Shown one piece after another: positions 42,686-51,510 of a stretch of 64,000 bases of DNA. Below the pieces are notes generated by a model, which worked only from the letters and a program-made list of their open reading frames with translations, was not told the DNA's origin and searched no databases. The position numbers were made by a program, and so were the translations under genes. The stretch is from contig CP054184.1 in assembly GCA_015709715.1 (NCBI GenBank), positions 3,395,001 through 3,459,000 on the forward strand, read 5' to 3'. Positions within the stretch are counted from its first letter, which is position 1, and the number at the start of each line of letters is the position of its first letter. The DNA is from Nitrospira sp. Its GTDB lineage: Bacteria; Nitrospirota; Nitrospiria; Nitrospirales; Nitrospiraceae.

Positions 42686-44085
42686 TAGAGTGGGCCTCCA
42701 ACGGCACGTTCCAGGAGCGCCAATGCGACCGAGAGATCAAATTGGGCCTGTGCATAGTCTAACAGAATCTGGCGTTGCACACGTTGCGCGTCCAGCACTT
42801 CGATCAGGCTGGAGGCGCCTTGTTGAAAACTGAACTTCGCGATCCGTAGCGCTTCATCCGCCTGTTTGAGCATGCCCTTTTCATAGACCTCGATCATGTC
42901 GGCCGTGGTCTTGGCATCTTGAAAGTGCTGATTGACGTTGCGGATCAATTCATTCCGTGCGCGTAGAAATTCGGCTTCCCCTTTGCGTTTGCTTCCGAAG
43001 GCCGAGATGATTTCGCCCTGCCGTCGATCCCACACAGGGGTGGGAAAGGAGACGCCGCCGGTAAAGGCTTCTCGGCCGACTTCCCGCCAGTAGCTGCCGC
43101 CGATGGTGATATTCGGCACCCGCGCCTGGCGTTCGAATTCTAGGCTATGATCGGCCTGCTCCACGAATTTTGCCAGGCGTGTGATAGTCGGATGCTCCGT
43201 CACGGCCCGCTGAGTCAGAATGTCGATGCCGAAGCTTGGGCCCAGGCGATGCAGTTGTCCCTCGATAGCGTAGGCAGAGCCCAGGGAACCGGCCGTCAGG
43301 GTGTCGAGCATGACCCGGTTGACGCGCACACGGTTCGCGGCTCTGGTCACCAGCTGGTTAGCTTTGAGCACCTCGACTCCAGAACGGATGGCCTCGAATT
43401 GCGGACTTTCTCCCAGCCGTACCCTGGTTCGCACTGCCTTGTCCACGTCTTCCACGGTCGCCAGGTTTTGTTGCGCGAGAATCAGTGTGCGCTGAGCGAG
43501 CAGGAGGTCATAAAAGGCCACCTTGACGTCGGCGATTAGATTCAAGCGGGTCTCCGCCAAGCCGGCCGAGGCGCTGGCCACTCCGGCCTCGGTCGCACGT
43601 TGTCGGGCCGCCCGCTTCGACGGCCATTCGATTGGTTGACCGACGGAGAGATTGAATTCCGTCACGGTTTCTCGGACAGCCGGGTCAAACAACCCGAGGT
43701 CTCGCATCCGGCCCCTGCCGCTGTTCGCGCTGATGGATGGATTGGGATAGGTATAGGCTGCTACCTCATGCCCTCGGCTCTGCTCAATCGTGCTCTCCGC
43801 GCTGGCTACGGTCGGATTCTTGGCGAGGGCCAGACTGAGTACGGACTCCAGCGAATACAGGGGCTCAGACGGCCCCGATGGGGTTGCAGCGGCCGGTGGC
43901 ATAGCCGTCGGGGGCGCAGCCAATGCCGGCAGCGGGTGCAACGACAAGCCCGCGTGGAGTACGATCGAGAGGAGTCCTGCGGCGGGGAGAGCCCGGATCG
44001 GGGACACTCTGATCCTCCCAGAGCCGCACACTCCAGTCGACTGGTTCGATATCAGGACGGACTCTGATTGGTTTGTCTGGGTCAT
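42685..44085 (-). CDS. CzcC-like outer-membrane channel (TolC family)
   Basis: 466 residues. A signal peptide (ALPAAGLLSIVLHAGLSLHPLPALAA) and a Pro/Ala-rich linker precede two outer-membrane-efflux repeats (SLALAKNPTVASAESTIEQSRGHEVAAYTYPNPSISANSGRG; ITIGGSYWREVGREAFTGGVSFPTPVWDRRQGE). It is the first gene of the operon. AGGAAAGG precedes the ATG. With the adaptor and the RND pump it forms a complete trans-envelope metal exporter. Confidence 0.9.
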   Translation of the reverse strand: MTQTNQSESVLISNQSTGVCGSGRIRVSPIRALPAAGLLSIVLHAGLSLHPLPALAAPPTAMPPAAATPSGPSEPLYSLESVLSLALAKNPTVASAESTIEQSRGHEVAAYTYPNPSISANSGRGRMRDLGLFDPAVRETVTEFNLSVGQPIEWPSKRAARQRATEAGVASASAGLAETRLNLIADVKVAFYDLLLAQRTLILAQQNLATVEDVDKAVRTRVRLGESPQFEAIRSGVEVLKANQLVTRAANRVRVNRVMLDTLTAGSLGSAYAIEGQLHRLGPSFGIDILTQRAVTEHPTITRLAKFVEQADHSLEFERQARVPNITIGGSYWREVGREAFTGGVSFPTPVWDRRQGEIISAFGSKRKGEAEFLRARNELIRNVNQHFQDAKTTADMIEVYEKGMLKQADEALRIAKFSFQQGASSLIEVLDAQRVQRQILLDYAQAQFDLSVALALLERAVGGPL

Positions 44086-44466
44086 GGTTGCCTTTCCTCC
44101 CTGCAGCCGAGGCGGAGTGATCCCGGGGAACGGTGTGTCACTCGCATCTCAGCGCTATTCCAGCAACCTATCATCTTCACCGATCCAAGTCGATCGCTCG
44201 ACATTTCTAGTGGTGGCCACGGCAACATCTCTACAGGCGCCAGATGAGAATATTCGGCGAACGAACAGGCTGGGTGGTGTGAGGAGGGATTCCCCTGACC
44301 CGCGGCCTTGCGGGTCCAGCCCTGCACGACTCGGTGGTACTGACCTGGCGATGGGATCATCTCGAGGCGCCCGAGCGGTGCGGTGATCCGCGCCAGGGAT
44401 ACCGTCGGTGACGAGGGTGCTGCCGAGACCGTATGATTCCGCGTCTCAGACGGGTGGAGATTGAGC
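44086..44466. other. Intergenic stretch upstream of the metal-efflux operon
   Basis: About 380 bases. Several overlapping frames exist on both strands, but none has a ribosome binding site or recognisable motif. It should contain the promoter of the efflux operon on the minus strand; I could not identify a confident metal-regulator operator or sigma-54 element. Confidence 0.4.
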
Positions 44467-44718
44467 CTAACCCAGCCGAAGCAACGGTTTCCTGGCCCGA
44501 GTGTGATGCATGCGGGGTTGGGGACGCAGGACTTGATGTCGCGCGATCACGGTGTCCACGATGGCGCCGCAGACGATACATCGCCAACCGGAAAAACTGA
44601 CCGGATTCGTATCGGCCTGGAAATCGACGAACGTCTCCTGGACCATGAGGCTGTGGCACCGTGGGCATCCGGTTTCGACCCACGATTTTAGGGGAGAGGC
44701 AATCGAGTGCTTGCTCAC
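44467..44718 (-). CDS. Small zinc-ribbon-like protein B
   Basis: 83 residues with CPRC and CIVC, a four-cysteine pattern (GCPRCHSLMVQETFVDF...GWRCIVCGAIVD). GTG 44718 is chosen because it overlaps the stop of the preceding gene by 4 bases (GTGA), the usual sign of translational coupling. The frame is open further upstream to 44760. Function unknown; it probably works with the next-listed protein. Confidence 0.62.
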   Translation of the reverse strand: MSKHSIASPLKSWVETGCPRCHSLMVQETFVDFQADTNPVSFSGWRCIVCGAIVDTVIARHQVLRPQPRMHHTRARKPLLRLG

Positions 44719-44918
44719 GATCGCAGATCCTGCGTGAGTTGGCCATAAAACCGTTGGCACTGCGGGCAGTACCCTTCGGAAAACGTACGTGCATGTGGCG
44801 TCTCATGGTATTTCTGCAAGAACGCCGGAAGATCGGCCCACACGGCGGGCGAGCACCCATCTACTCCGTTGTCCTGCACGCGCCAGCAGAACTGGCATTG
44901 CATGGCTTCGGGATCCAT
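44715..44918 (-). CDS. Small cysteine-rich protein A
   Basis: 67 residues, starting MDPEAMQCQFCWRVQDNG, with CQFC and CPQC pairs forming a probable zinc-binding site. ATG 44918 has GGAGG eight bases upstream; the frame is open to 44966. It is coupled to the next gene and lies downstream, on the same strand, of a NarL-type two-component pair. I do not recognise the family. Confidence 0.6.
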   Translation of the reverse strand: MDPEAMQCQFCWRVQDNGVDGCSPAVWADLPAFLQKYHETPHARTFSEGYCPQCQRFYGQLTQDLRS

Positions 44919-45080
44919 CGCCCAGGCCTCCTTCGACGAGATGGGGACAGAATCACGGGCACACATGATATTGAGTGCGACGACTGTCGCGTACAGTAGC
45001 GAAGGCGGGGCGCGCCTGACAACTAGGCGACCTCCTAGGTCACCGGGGAAAAATTGCCGGGGGCCGGTAAGGCGAATGGG

Positions 45081-45722
45081 CTAGGTCGATGTCAGGCCGT
45101 GCGACAGCGCATATTTCGTCAACTCGGCCGTGGTGTGCAGGTTGAGGTGAAACATGATTTGGGCTTTATGGAACTCGACGGTCTTGGGCGAGATATTCAG
45201 GAGCGCGGCGATCTCTTTGATGGTACGGCCTTCCGCCACGAGCTGCAGCACCTCACGCTGGCGCGGCGTCAGGTCCTGGCGCTGGGAAAACAAATTCTCA
45301 TGGCCCTCGGAGAGAGAGGCCACGAGATCCTTGGTCAGCAGGGAGGTCACGAAATACTGCCCTTTCAGAACGGAATCGATGGCATGGTCCAATTCGCGGG
45401 CGGCTGAACGTTTGAGGAGATAGGCCGCCGCTCCGGCCTTGAAGGCTTCGCTCACATAGGCAGGATCGGCGTGCATGGTGACAAAAACGAGTTTGACGTC
45501 GGGCAAGACCTTCTTCACCTGGCGCGCGGCGTCGATGCCGTTCAGCAGCGGCATGGAGATGTCCAGCAGGATCAAATCCGGCTGCAACCGCACGGCCGCC
45601 TCTAGCAGCGAGCGCCCATCTTCCACTGTGCCCACGACCTGGCAGCGCTGCTCCACGATGCGCCGGAATCCTTCCAGGACGAGTGTATGGTCGTCCGCAA
45701 GCAACACCCGAGGCGTGGTCAT
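45081..45722 (-). CDS. NarL/LuxR-family response regulator
   Basis: 213 residues from ATG 45722, which overlaps the kinase stop by 4 bases (ATGA). The receiver domain has LADDH, LLDISMP (phospho-acceptor Asp) and LLKRSA. The LuxR-type HTH is LTPRQREVLQLVAEGRTIKEIAALLNISPKTVEFHKAQIMFHLNLHTTAELTKYAL. It is the cognate partner of the kinase gene just upstream. Targets are unknown. Confidence 0.92.
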   Translation of the reverse strand: MTTPRVLLADDHTLVLEGFRRIVEQRCQVVGTVEDGRSLLEAAVRLQPDLILLDISMPLLNGIDAARQVKKVLPDVKLVFVTMHADPAYVSEAFKAGAAAYLLKRSAARELDHAIDSVLKGQYFVTSLLTKDLVASLSEGHENLFSQRQDLTPRQREVLQLVAEGRTIKEIAALLNISPKTVEFHKAQIMFHLNLHTTAELTKYALSHGLTST

Positions 45723-46864
45723 GCCGGAACCTCCGCGTGGGGAACCCGAATGCGCAGGCATGTGCCCTCTCGGGGGGCCGAGTCGATGGTGACCGTACCC
45801 TGAACCAGGCGGACCCGTTCCGCCATACTGACGAGGCCGAGGCCGCGGTGGCTGTCGGTGACACCGTGGAGGTCGAAACCGATTCCGTTGTCCTGCACCG
45901 TCAAGGTCACGGCATCGGTCTCATGGGACAATGTGACCACTACTTCCGTCGCGCGCGCATGTTTCATGACATTGGCTAAACACTCCTGGGCGATGCGATA
46001 GAGGCAGGTTGACACCTCCTGCGGTAGGGGCCGCACAGCCTGTTGCCCTTCAAACCGACCGTGAAGATTCGAGCGGGCCGCGCAGTCATCGACCAGGCGT
46101 TGCAAGGCCACGGTGAGGCCCAAGTCGTCGAGAATGGACGGATGAAATTGGTAGGCCAGGTGCCGGACGTCGTCCGACAGTTCGGTCAACCGGTCCTGGA
46201 TCGAACGCAGCTCCTTGCCGCACCGCTCCGCGCCGGGGGGAAGATTGGCGTCCAATGATTCGACTTGGACCACCAGCATGGCCAAGCGTTGGTTGATGTC
46301 GTCGTGAAGGTCCCGAGAGATGCGCCGGCGTTCCTCCTCCTGAGCCGTAAGCAGGCGGGCGGCCAAATCCTGGAGTTCCTGCCGGCTGCCGGCGAGTGCC
46401 TGTTCGCTCGCGCGGAGCGATTCCTCGGTCGCCACATGCTCCGAAATTTCGTTGAGCAGCGACCGGTTCGCATCGGCCAATTCCTTGGTGCGGGCGGCGA
46501 CGCGTTCCTCCAGCTCGTCCTTGGCCTGGCGCAAACGAATTTCCGCCTCGTGCCGTTGTCGCAGTAACACGGCGGACATCCAGACGATCACCAGGCTGAG
46601 ACTGCGGTTGACCACGCCGACCCAGAGCGGAATGCTGTCGAGGTACGGACCGAATCCTGCTCCGACAATCAGGAGCAGAGTGGAGAGGAAGGCCGTCAGC
46701 ATCGGCAGGCGAGGGTTCGATGACGCTGACGCCAACAACACCAGCCCGGCGTAGAGGACGCCGTTGGCGACGCCCAGCGGCATGAAAAGATCGAGGGCAA
46801 ACAGACCGACGCTCAGCAGCACGAGTGTCGGCAGGATCCACCGATTGTGATGGTCGGTCATCAT
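45719..46864 (-). CDS. NarX/DegS-type membrane histidine kinase
   Basis: 381 residues. Four or five N-terminal membrane helices with very short loops (ILPTLVLLSVGLFALDLFMPLG, GVLYAGLVLLAS, MLTAFLSTLLLIVGAG, WVGVVNRSLSLVIVWMSAVLL) suggest sensing within the membrane. A coiled coil follows, then HisKA_3 (RISRDLHDDINQRLAMLVVQ, phospho-acceptor His) and a HATPase domain with DNGIGFD and GLGLVSMAERV. It is coupled to the NarL-type regulator. The stimulus is unknown. Confidence 0.9.
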   Translation of the reverse strand: MMTDHHNRWILPTLVLLSVGLFALDLFMPLGVANGVLYAGLVLLASASSNPRLPMLTAFLSTLLLIVGAGFGPYLDSIPLWVGVVNRSLSLVIVWMSAVLLRQRHEAEIRLRQAKDELEERVAARTKELADANRSLLNEISEHVATEESLRASEQALAGSRQELQDLAARLLTAQEEERRRISRDLHDDINQRLAMLVVQVESLDANLPPGAERCGKELRSIQDRLTELSDDVRHLAYQFHPSILDDLGLTVALQRLVDDCAARSNLHGRFEGQQAVRPLPQEVSTCLYRIAQECLANVMKHARATEVVVTLSHETDAVTLTVQDNGIGFDLHGVTDSHRGLGLVSMAERVRLVQGTVTIDSAPREGTCLRIRVPHAEVPA

Positions 46865-46944
46865 GGCACAGCCCTATCGTACCATTATCCGTGCTCCCTG
46901 GGCGCTGTTCAACCCATGAATCGCTCGGCAGGTCAACGGCTCGG

Positions 46945-48336
46945 TTATTCGTGCTCCATCTGCTTTTTCAGACGCCGGTCCAAGGCGAAGCGGGTCAGGC
47001 CCAGGTGTTTGGCGGCCAAGGTCTTGTTGTGATCCGAGAGCCGCACAACCTCATCGATGAGGGCCGATTCGATATCCGCCAGAGTCTGTTGGCCGAGCAC
47101 CATTTCGATGCGTAGCGAGGGCTGTGAGCCGGCCGACTTGGCCACCGCGATGTGCGGCGCCTGGTCGTGGAGTTCGCGCGGGAGGCAGCCGGCGGTGAGC
47201 GTCTTATCATGGCAGAGGATCATCGCCCGTTCGATGATGTTCTGCAGCTCGCGAATGTTGCCCGGGTAGTTATAACGCTGGAGCAGTTCCTGGGCGTCGG
47301 GCTCGATGTCGAGCACCTCCTTGCCGAACTCCTTGCCGAACCGCAGGACCGCCTGCATGCAGAGCGGCAGGATGTCTTCCGTGCGCACGCGGAGCGGCGG
47401 CAACTCGAAGGTCACCACGTTCAGGCGGAAGTAGAGGTCTTCGCGAAAGGTGCCCCGCGCGGCTTCCTTCTTGAGGTCGCGGTTGGTGGCGGTCATCAAT
47501 CGGAAGTCGACCGACAAGTCTTCCGTGCCTCCCAAGCGGCGGAACGTGCGCTCCTGCAGGACGCGCAGCAGTTTGGCTTGCATGGCTTGGTCCAGATCAC
47601 CGATTTCGTCGAGGAACAGGGTCCCGCCTTCGGCCTTTTCCAGCAGCCCGCGTTTTCGCTGGTGGGCGCCGGTGAAGGCGCCGCGTTCGTAACCGAACAG
47701 CTCGCTTTCAAACAGTTCCTTGGGAATGGCGGTGCAGTTCACCGCGACGAAGGGGCCTGTGGCGCGGGGGCCGTTACAGTGGATGACGCGGGCCAGGAAT
47801 TCCTTACCGGAGCCCGTTTCCCCTTGGAGCAGCACGGTCGATTTGGCGTTTTGCGCCACGTCGCGCACCTGGCCGAGCAGGAGTTGCATGGCCGGGCTGC
47901 GCGCATCGATGTTGGAGAGGGCGTAGGGGCTGTTCTGGTCCTCCATGGAAAATTCCACCCGATGGCGCAAGGCGAGGAATTCGAGGGCGCGATCGATGAC
48001 CGGGTCCAGGCCTGAAAGGTCGACCGACTTGATGAGAAAATCATAGGCGCCGAGTCGCATCGCCTCGACCGCGTCTTCCACAGTGCCGTAGGCGGTCAAC
48101 ATCACGACCAAAGTCTGTGGAGCGATAGGGCGAATTTGCCGGAGTGTTTCCAGTCCGCCCATGCCGGGCATTTTCAAATCCAGGAGGATGAGATCGGGCA
48201 AATGTTGGGTGACCGCCCTCACCAAGTCTTCACCCGATTCGAATCCCGCCACCGCGTGTTGGCGCCGCGAGAGGCGCTTGACGATGGCGGTGCGTATGGC
48301 TGGTTCGTCATCCGTGACGTAGATCGTGGCCCGCAT
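46945..48336 (-). CDS. Sigma-54-dependent response regulator (second in the NXR island)
   Basis: 463 residues from ATG 48336 (MRATIYVTDDEP; AGGAG upstream); the longer frame to 48531 lies within the kinase gene. Receiver Asp is in LLDLKMPG. The AAA+ domain is intact: GETGSGKE, GAFTGA, GTLFLDEIGDL and FREDLYFRLNVV. The C-terminal Fis-like HTH reads NKTLAAKHLGLTRFALDRRLKKQ. It overlaps the CHASE3 kinase gene by 29 bases, so the two form a two-component system. A sigma-54-like promoter lies across the divergent region in front of the FNT gene, a plausible target. Confidence 0.92.
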   Translation of the reverse strand: MRATIYVTDDEPAIRTAIVKRLSRRQHAVAGFESGEDLVRAVTQHLPDLILLDLKMPGMGGLETLRQIRPIAPQTLVVMLTAYGTVEDAVEAMRLGAYDFLIKSVDLSGLDPVIDRALEFLALRHRVEFSMEDQNSPYALSNIDARSPAMQLLLGQVRDVAQNAKSTVLLQGETGSGKEFLARVIHCNGPRATGPFVAVNCTAIPKELFESELFGYERGAFTGAHQRKRGLLEKAEGGTLFLDEIGDLDQAMQAKLLRVLQERTFRRLGGTEDLSVDFRLMTATNRDLKKEAARGTFREDLYFRLNVVTFELPPLRVRTEDILPLCMQAVLRFGKEFGKEVLDIEPDAQELLQRYNYPGNIRELQNIIERAMILCHDKTLTAGCLPRELHDQAPHIAVAKSAGSQPSLRIEMVLGQQTLADIESALIDEVVRLSDHNKTLAAKHLGLTRFALDRRLKKQMEHE

Positions 48337-50287
48337 GGTACTCCTCTCCCTGCATCCGTTGCAGTTGCAGTTGTTGTCGTAGGGGACACCAGACGCGCAC
48401 GGTAGTCCCGACCCCGAGGTCACTCTCCAGTGCCAAGTCGCCCCCGTGGGCATCGAGGATATTGCGGCAGATGGCGAGCCCCAACCCCGTTCCTCGAGGT
48501 TTGCCGCTCGTGAAGAAGGGTTCGAACACATGCGGCAGGTGGGCGGGGCTGATCCCCTGGCCGCGATCCGTCACCGTGACTTCTACCCCCGCCTCCGTTC
48601 TTCGAGTCTGTAAGCCTAGGGCCAAGCTGATGGTGCCTCCCGGCGGCGTGGCCTCGATGGCGTTTTGAATCACGTTGAGCAGTACCTGCTTGAGCTGATC
48701 CCGATCGGCTTGAATGGGGTACGGCGCGGACGGCGCAGCAACCTTGGCCGTGACCTTCCGGCTGCTTAGGGGTTCATCCAGCACCTTGATGACCTCTTGC
48801 ACCAACTGGGCCATGTCGAACGGCAACGCGACGATTTCGCGCGGACGCGCATAGTCGATGATCTGGTTGACGATGCGATCCAACCGCTTGGTTTCCTGCA
48901 AAATGACTTCCAGGTCGGGACGACGGGGGTCCTGCGGTTCGGTATCGTCGAGGAGGAGCATAGTGGTGGAGCCGATCCCGACGAGCGGGTTTCGGATCTC
49001 ATGGGCGATGCCGGCCGCCACCTGACCGAGCGTCGCCAACCGTTCCGCCCGGCTCAGCCTGGTCTGCATGAGGTCGAGCGCGGTGATGTCCACATTGAAG
49101 CCTTGGTACATCACCACCTGGCCTGTCGCGTCGCGGATCGGAATGCGCCGGCTCAAGACCTTTCGAACCGTACCGTCCGCATGGAGGAACCGAAAGACCG
49201 TTTCGTACGACCGGCCCTCGTTGACCGCTTGCGCGAATTCCGCGATGACACGGTCCCGGTCGTCGGGGTGAATCGCACGCCGCACGGCATCGGGATCCTT
49301 TTCTTCGCTCGGGTCGAGGCCAGCCAAGACGCTGTTGTACCGGTTGCTGAACACGAGCGTCATGCCGCGGGTGGTGAAGATGCCGAACGGGGCATGGTCT
49401 ACGATGCTGCGGTACTTGGCTTCGGAGGCGACCAAGTCCTGGTTGAGCTGGCGCAAGTCGGCTTCCGACTGCTCCACCGTCGCCACGTGCGATTGAATGG
49501 CTGTGCTCATGGCATGGATCACGCGGGAGAGGTTGCCGATTTCATCGGTCCTGGTCATGAGGGGTACCTGGGGAACGAGGTTCGCTTCCGACGGCACCAC
49601 GGCCTTGGCCAGCCGCTTGAGCGGGGTGGTGATCGAGCGGGCGATCAGGTGCAGGCTTCCGACCATGCAGATCAGCGCGAACAGGCCGCCGCCGAGAATG
49701 GTCATGAGCATGTCGTCGCGGTCCTGGGCCAATTTCGCCAGACGTTGATTCAAGGCCGCTTGCGCCAGGTGTTCCAGCCGACCCATGTCCTGCCTGATCT
49801 TCAGCATCAGCGAGCGGCCCTTACCCTCTTCGATATACAACCGCGCCTCTTCCGTATGCTCCGCCTTCACAGCCTCGATCAAGAGTTCCTTTTCTTCGAT
49901 GAATTGCTTCACCAGCTGTTGAATGGATGCGATCAAGTCCCGCTGGTCTTCATAGGGGGACACCTGCGCTTCCAGGGTACGCCCCAGGTTCAGCACGTGG
50001 TCCTGGGCCGTGCGATAGGGAAACAGATAGTGCTCCTGGCTCGTCAGGACGAACCCGCGAAAGCCCGTTTCCAGATCGACGATGAGCCGCAGATATTCCG
50101 ATGCCAGGCGTTGCGAATAGTAGATGTCGTTGAGCTGGCCTTCATCGTCGGAGAAGGTCGTGACGCTGCGATAGGTCAAGACGCTCAAGATCAGGATCGT
50201 CAGCGCAGGAATGACCAACGCAAGAAACAGCTTGCGGGCGATAGGCAGATTGCTTAGCAGGTCGCTCACGTGACCTCGACGATTCAT
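48308..50287 (-). CDS. CHASE3-HAMP-PAS sensor histidine kinase
   Basis: About 659 residues from ATG 50287 (MNRRGHVSDLLSNLPIARK); GTG 50269, with GAGGT upstream, is an alternative. Transmembrane helix 1 is LFLALVIPALTILILSVLTY. A CHASE3-type helical sensor (DLETGFRGFVLTSQEHYLFPYRTA) follows, then transmembrane helix 2 (MLMTILGGGLFALICMVGSLHLI), HAMP, PAS, HisKA (AAGIAHEIRNPLVGIG) and HATPase (NVIQNAIEATPPGGT, GTGLGLAICRNILDAHGG). It is the partner of the sigma-54 regulator it overlaps. The same CHASE3 pattern recurs in the kinase-less protein at 63190. Confidence 0.9.
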   Translation of the reverse strand: MNRRGHVSDLLSNLPIARKLFLALVIPALTILILSVLTYRSVTTFSDDEGQLNDIYYSQRLASEYLRLIVDLETGFRGFVLTSQEHYLFPYRTAQDHVLNLGRTLEAQVSPYEDQRDLIASIQQLVKQFIEEKELLIEAVKAEHTEEARLYIEEGKGRSLMLKIRQDMGRLEHLAQAALNQRLAKLAQDRDDMLMTILGGGLFALICMVGSLHLIARSITTPLKRLAKAVVPSEANLVPQVPLMTRTDEIGNLSRVIHAMSTAIQSHVATVEQSEADLRQLNQDLVASEAKYRSIVDHAPFGIFTTRGMTLVFSNRYNSVLAGLDPSEEKDPDAVRRAIHPDDRDRVIAEFAQAVNEGRSYETVFRFLHADGTVRKVLSRRIPIRDATGQVVMYQGFNVDITALDLMQTRLSRAERLATLGQVAAGIAHEIRNPLVGIGSTTMLLLDDTEPQDPRRPDLEVILQETKRLDRIVNQIIDYARPREIVALPFDMAQLVQEVIKVLDEPLSSRKVTAKVAAPSAPYPIQADRDQLKQVLLNVIQNAIEATPPGGTISLALGLQTRRTEAGVEVTVTDRGQGISPAHLPHVFEPFFTSGKPRGTGLGLAICRNILDAHGGDLALESDLGVGTTVRVWCPLRQQLQLQRMQGEEYHAGHDLRHG

Positions 50288-50379
50288 CGGTATCGTAGTC
50301 TTCAGCCCTATCCTTGTGCAACTTCGAGACCCGGCGCCATGGAGAAGAACGCCAAAGTCGCGCGAGGAAATGAGCGCTT

Positions 50380-50400
50380 TCGCACAATGCGCTCGTGCGA
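50380..50400. promoter_or_regulatory. Inverted repeat, candidate enhancer site for the FNT gene
   Basis: TCGCAC-N9-GTGCGA is a perfect inverted repeat, overlapped by another, GAGCGC/GCGCTC (50372-50394). It lies about 120-140 bases upstream of the sigma-54-like promoter at 50521. The core TTCGCACAATGCGC recurs with one change (TTCGCACAGTGCGC) at 63877-63890. Confidence 0.5.
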
Positions 50401-50520
50401 TCTCGCCCGTGGAGTCGAGGCTCGATTCCCGATCGATCCGGCTGGCGGACGGTCCGAGCGAGGGCAAAGAAGGGGGCTGCCTGTAGGATTCGACGATGTC
50501 GCGACGCAGGAGTCGGACGT

Positions 50521-50536
50521 CGGCATGGGGCTTGCT
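50521..50536 (+). promoter_or_regulatory. Sigma-54 (-24/-12) promoter for the FNT transporter gene
   Basis: CGGCAT-GGGGC-TTGCT, with GG and GC exactly 12 bases apart (first G to first G) as required, and a full TTGCT -12 box. The predicted transcript would start near 50547, 70 bases before the FNT start. Confidence 0.6.
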
Positions 50537-50616
50537 CAATCAGGCTGTCGTCAGAGGATGTGATGACACGGATGGCGGGGAACCTGGAGGAGTGGACGGC
50601 GAACAAGGAGGACGCG

Positions 50617-51498
50617 ATGGACTACGTGAAACCCTATGGCGTGGTGGACAGCATGTTAGCCGGCGGCGCGTTGAAGCTCAGTTTGCCTCCGCGCCAACTC
50701 ATGTTGCGCGGCATGCTCGCCGGAGCCTACTTGGGCATCGGCACGAGTATGGCCGTGACGGCTGCGGTTGAGACGGGCTATTGGATCGTCGGGAGCCTCC
50801 TGTTTCCCTTCGGGTTGGCCCTCGCCATCCTCCTCGGCGCGGAGATCATCACCGGCAGTTTTGCCCTTCTCCCGGTCGCGGCTGCCGACGGCCAACAGAA
50901 TGCCGGCCTGCGCCAGGTGTTCGCGAATTGGAGCTGGGTGTTTCTCGGCAACCTGTTGGGGAGCACGGCCTATGCGGGCCTGTTTGCGATCGCCCTCACT
51001 ACGGCGGGCGACGCGCAGATCAACGCAGTGGGGATCAAGCTCATGGCGATCGCGGAGGCCAAAACGAACTATTACGCTTCGCATGGTGCGTCCGGTCTCT
51101 TGGCCGCTTTCACCAAGGGCATGCTCTGCAACTGGATGGTGAGCCTGGCAGTGGTGGCGGCCTATATGTCCACGTCGTTTTCAGGGAAGATCCTGGCCAT
51201 CTGGGGGCCGACCCTGCTGTTCTTCTCGCAAGGGTTTGAGCATGCGGTGGTGAATATGTTCTTGATTCCCATCGGCATGCTGCTGGGCGCGCCCATTACG
51301 GTGTCCACCTGGTGGCTTTGGAACCAGATTCCGGTGACGTTGGGGAATTTGGTGGGCGGCATGTTGTTCACGGGCTTGGCGATGTATGCGGCGCATCGCG
51401 TCGTTGCCCCAGTTTCGGCACCGCAGCCCCAGGCGACGATGGCGTCTGACGGGGCGGCCGCACGGGCGGATCGCCCGGGGTATTCTCCTTCGTTCTGA
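50617..51498 (+). CDS. Formate/nitrite transporter (FNT) family channel
   Basis: 293 residues, six transmembrane helices. ATG 50617 (MDYVKPYGVVDSML) is set by AAGGAGG five bases upstream. FNT features are LPPRQLMLRGMLAGAYLGIGTSMA, GAEIITGSFALLP, FANWSWVFLGNLLGS, FTKGMLCNWMVSLAVVAAYMS, FFSQGFEHAVVNMFLIPIGM and NLVGGMLF. The family includes NirC and FocA; the substrate is most likely nitrite here given the NXR context, but that is inference. It begins a plus-strand run with the efflux genes and is divergent from the CHASE3 kinase. Confidence 0.9.
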   Translation: MDYVKPYGVVDSMLAGGALKLSLPPRQLMLRGMLAGAYLGIGTSMAVTAAVETGYWIVGSLLFPFGLALAILLGAEIITGSFALLPVAAADGQQNAGLRQVFANWSWVFLGNLLGSTAYAGLFAIALTTAGDAQINAVGIKLMAIAEAKTNYYASHGASGLLAAFTKGMLCNWMVSLAVVAAYMSTSFSGKILAIWGPTLLFFSQGFEHAVVNMFLIPIGMLLGAPITVSTWWLWNQIPVTLGNLVGGMLFTGLAMYAAHRVVAPVSAPQPQATMASDGAAARADRPGYSPSF

Positions 51499-51510
51499 GT
51501 GAGGCCTTTG

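Noticed and set aside
44086-44466. Short frames on both strands upstream of the metal-efflux operon
   Set aside because: They overlap one another, lack ribosome binding sites and show no conserved motifs.
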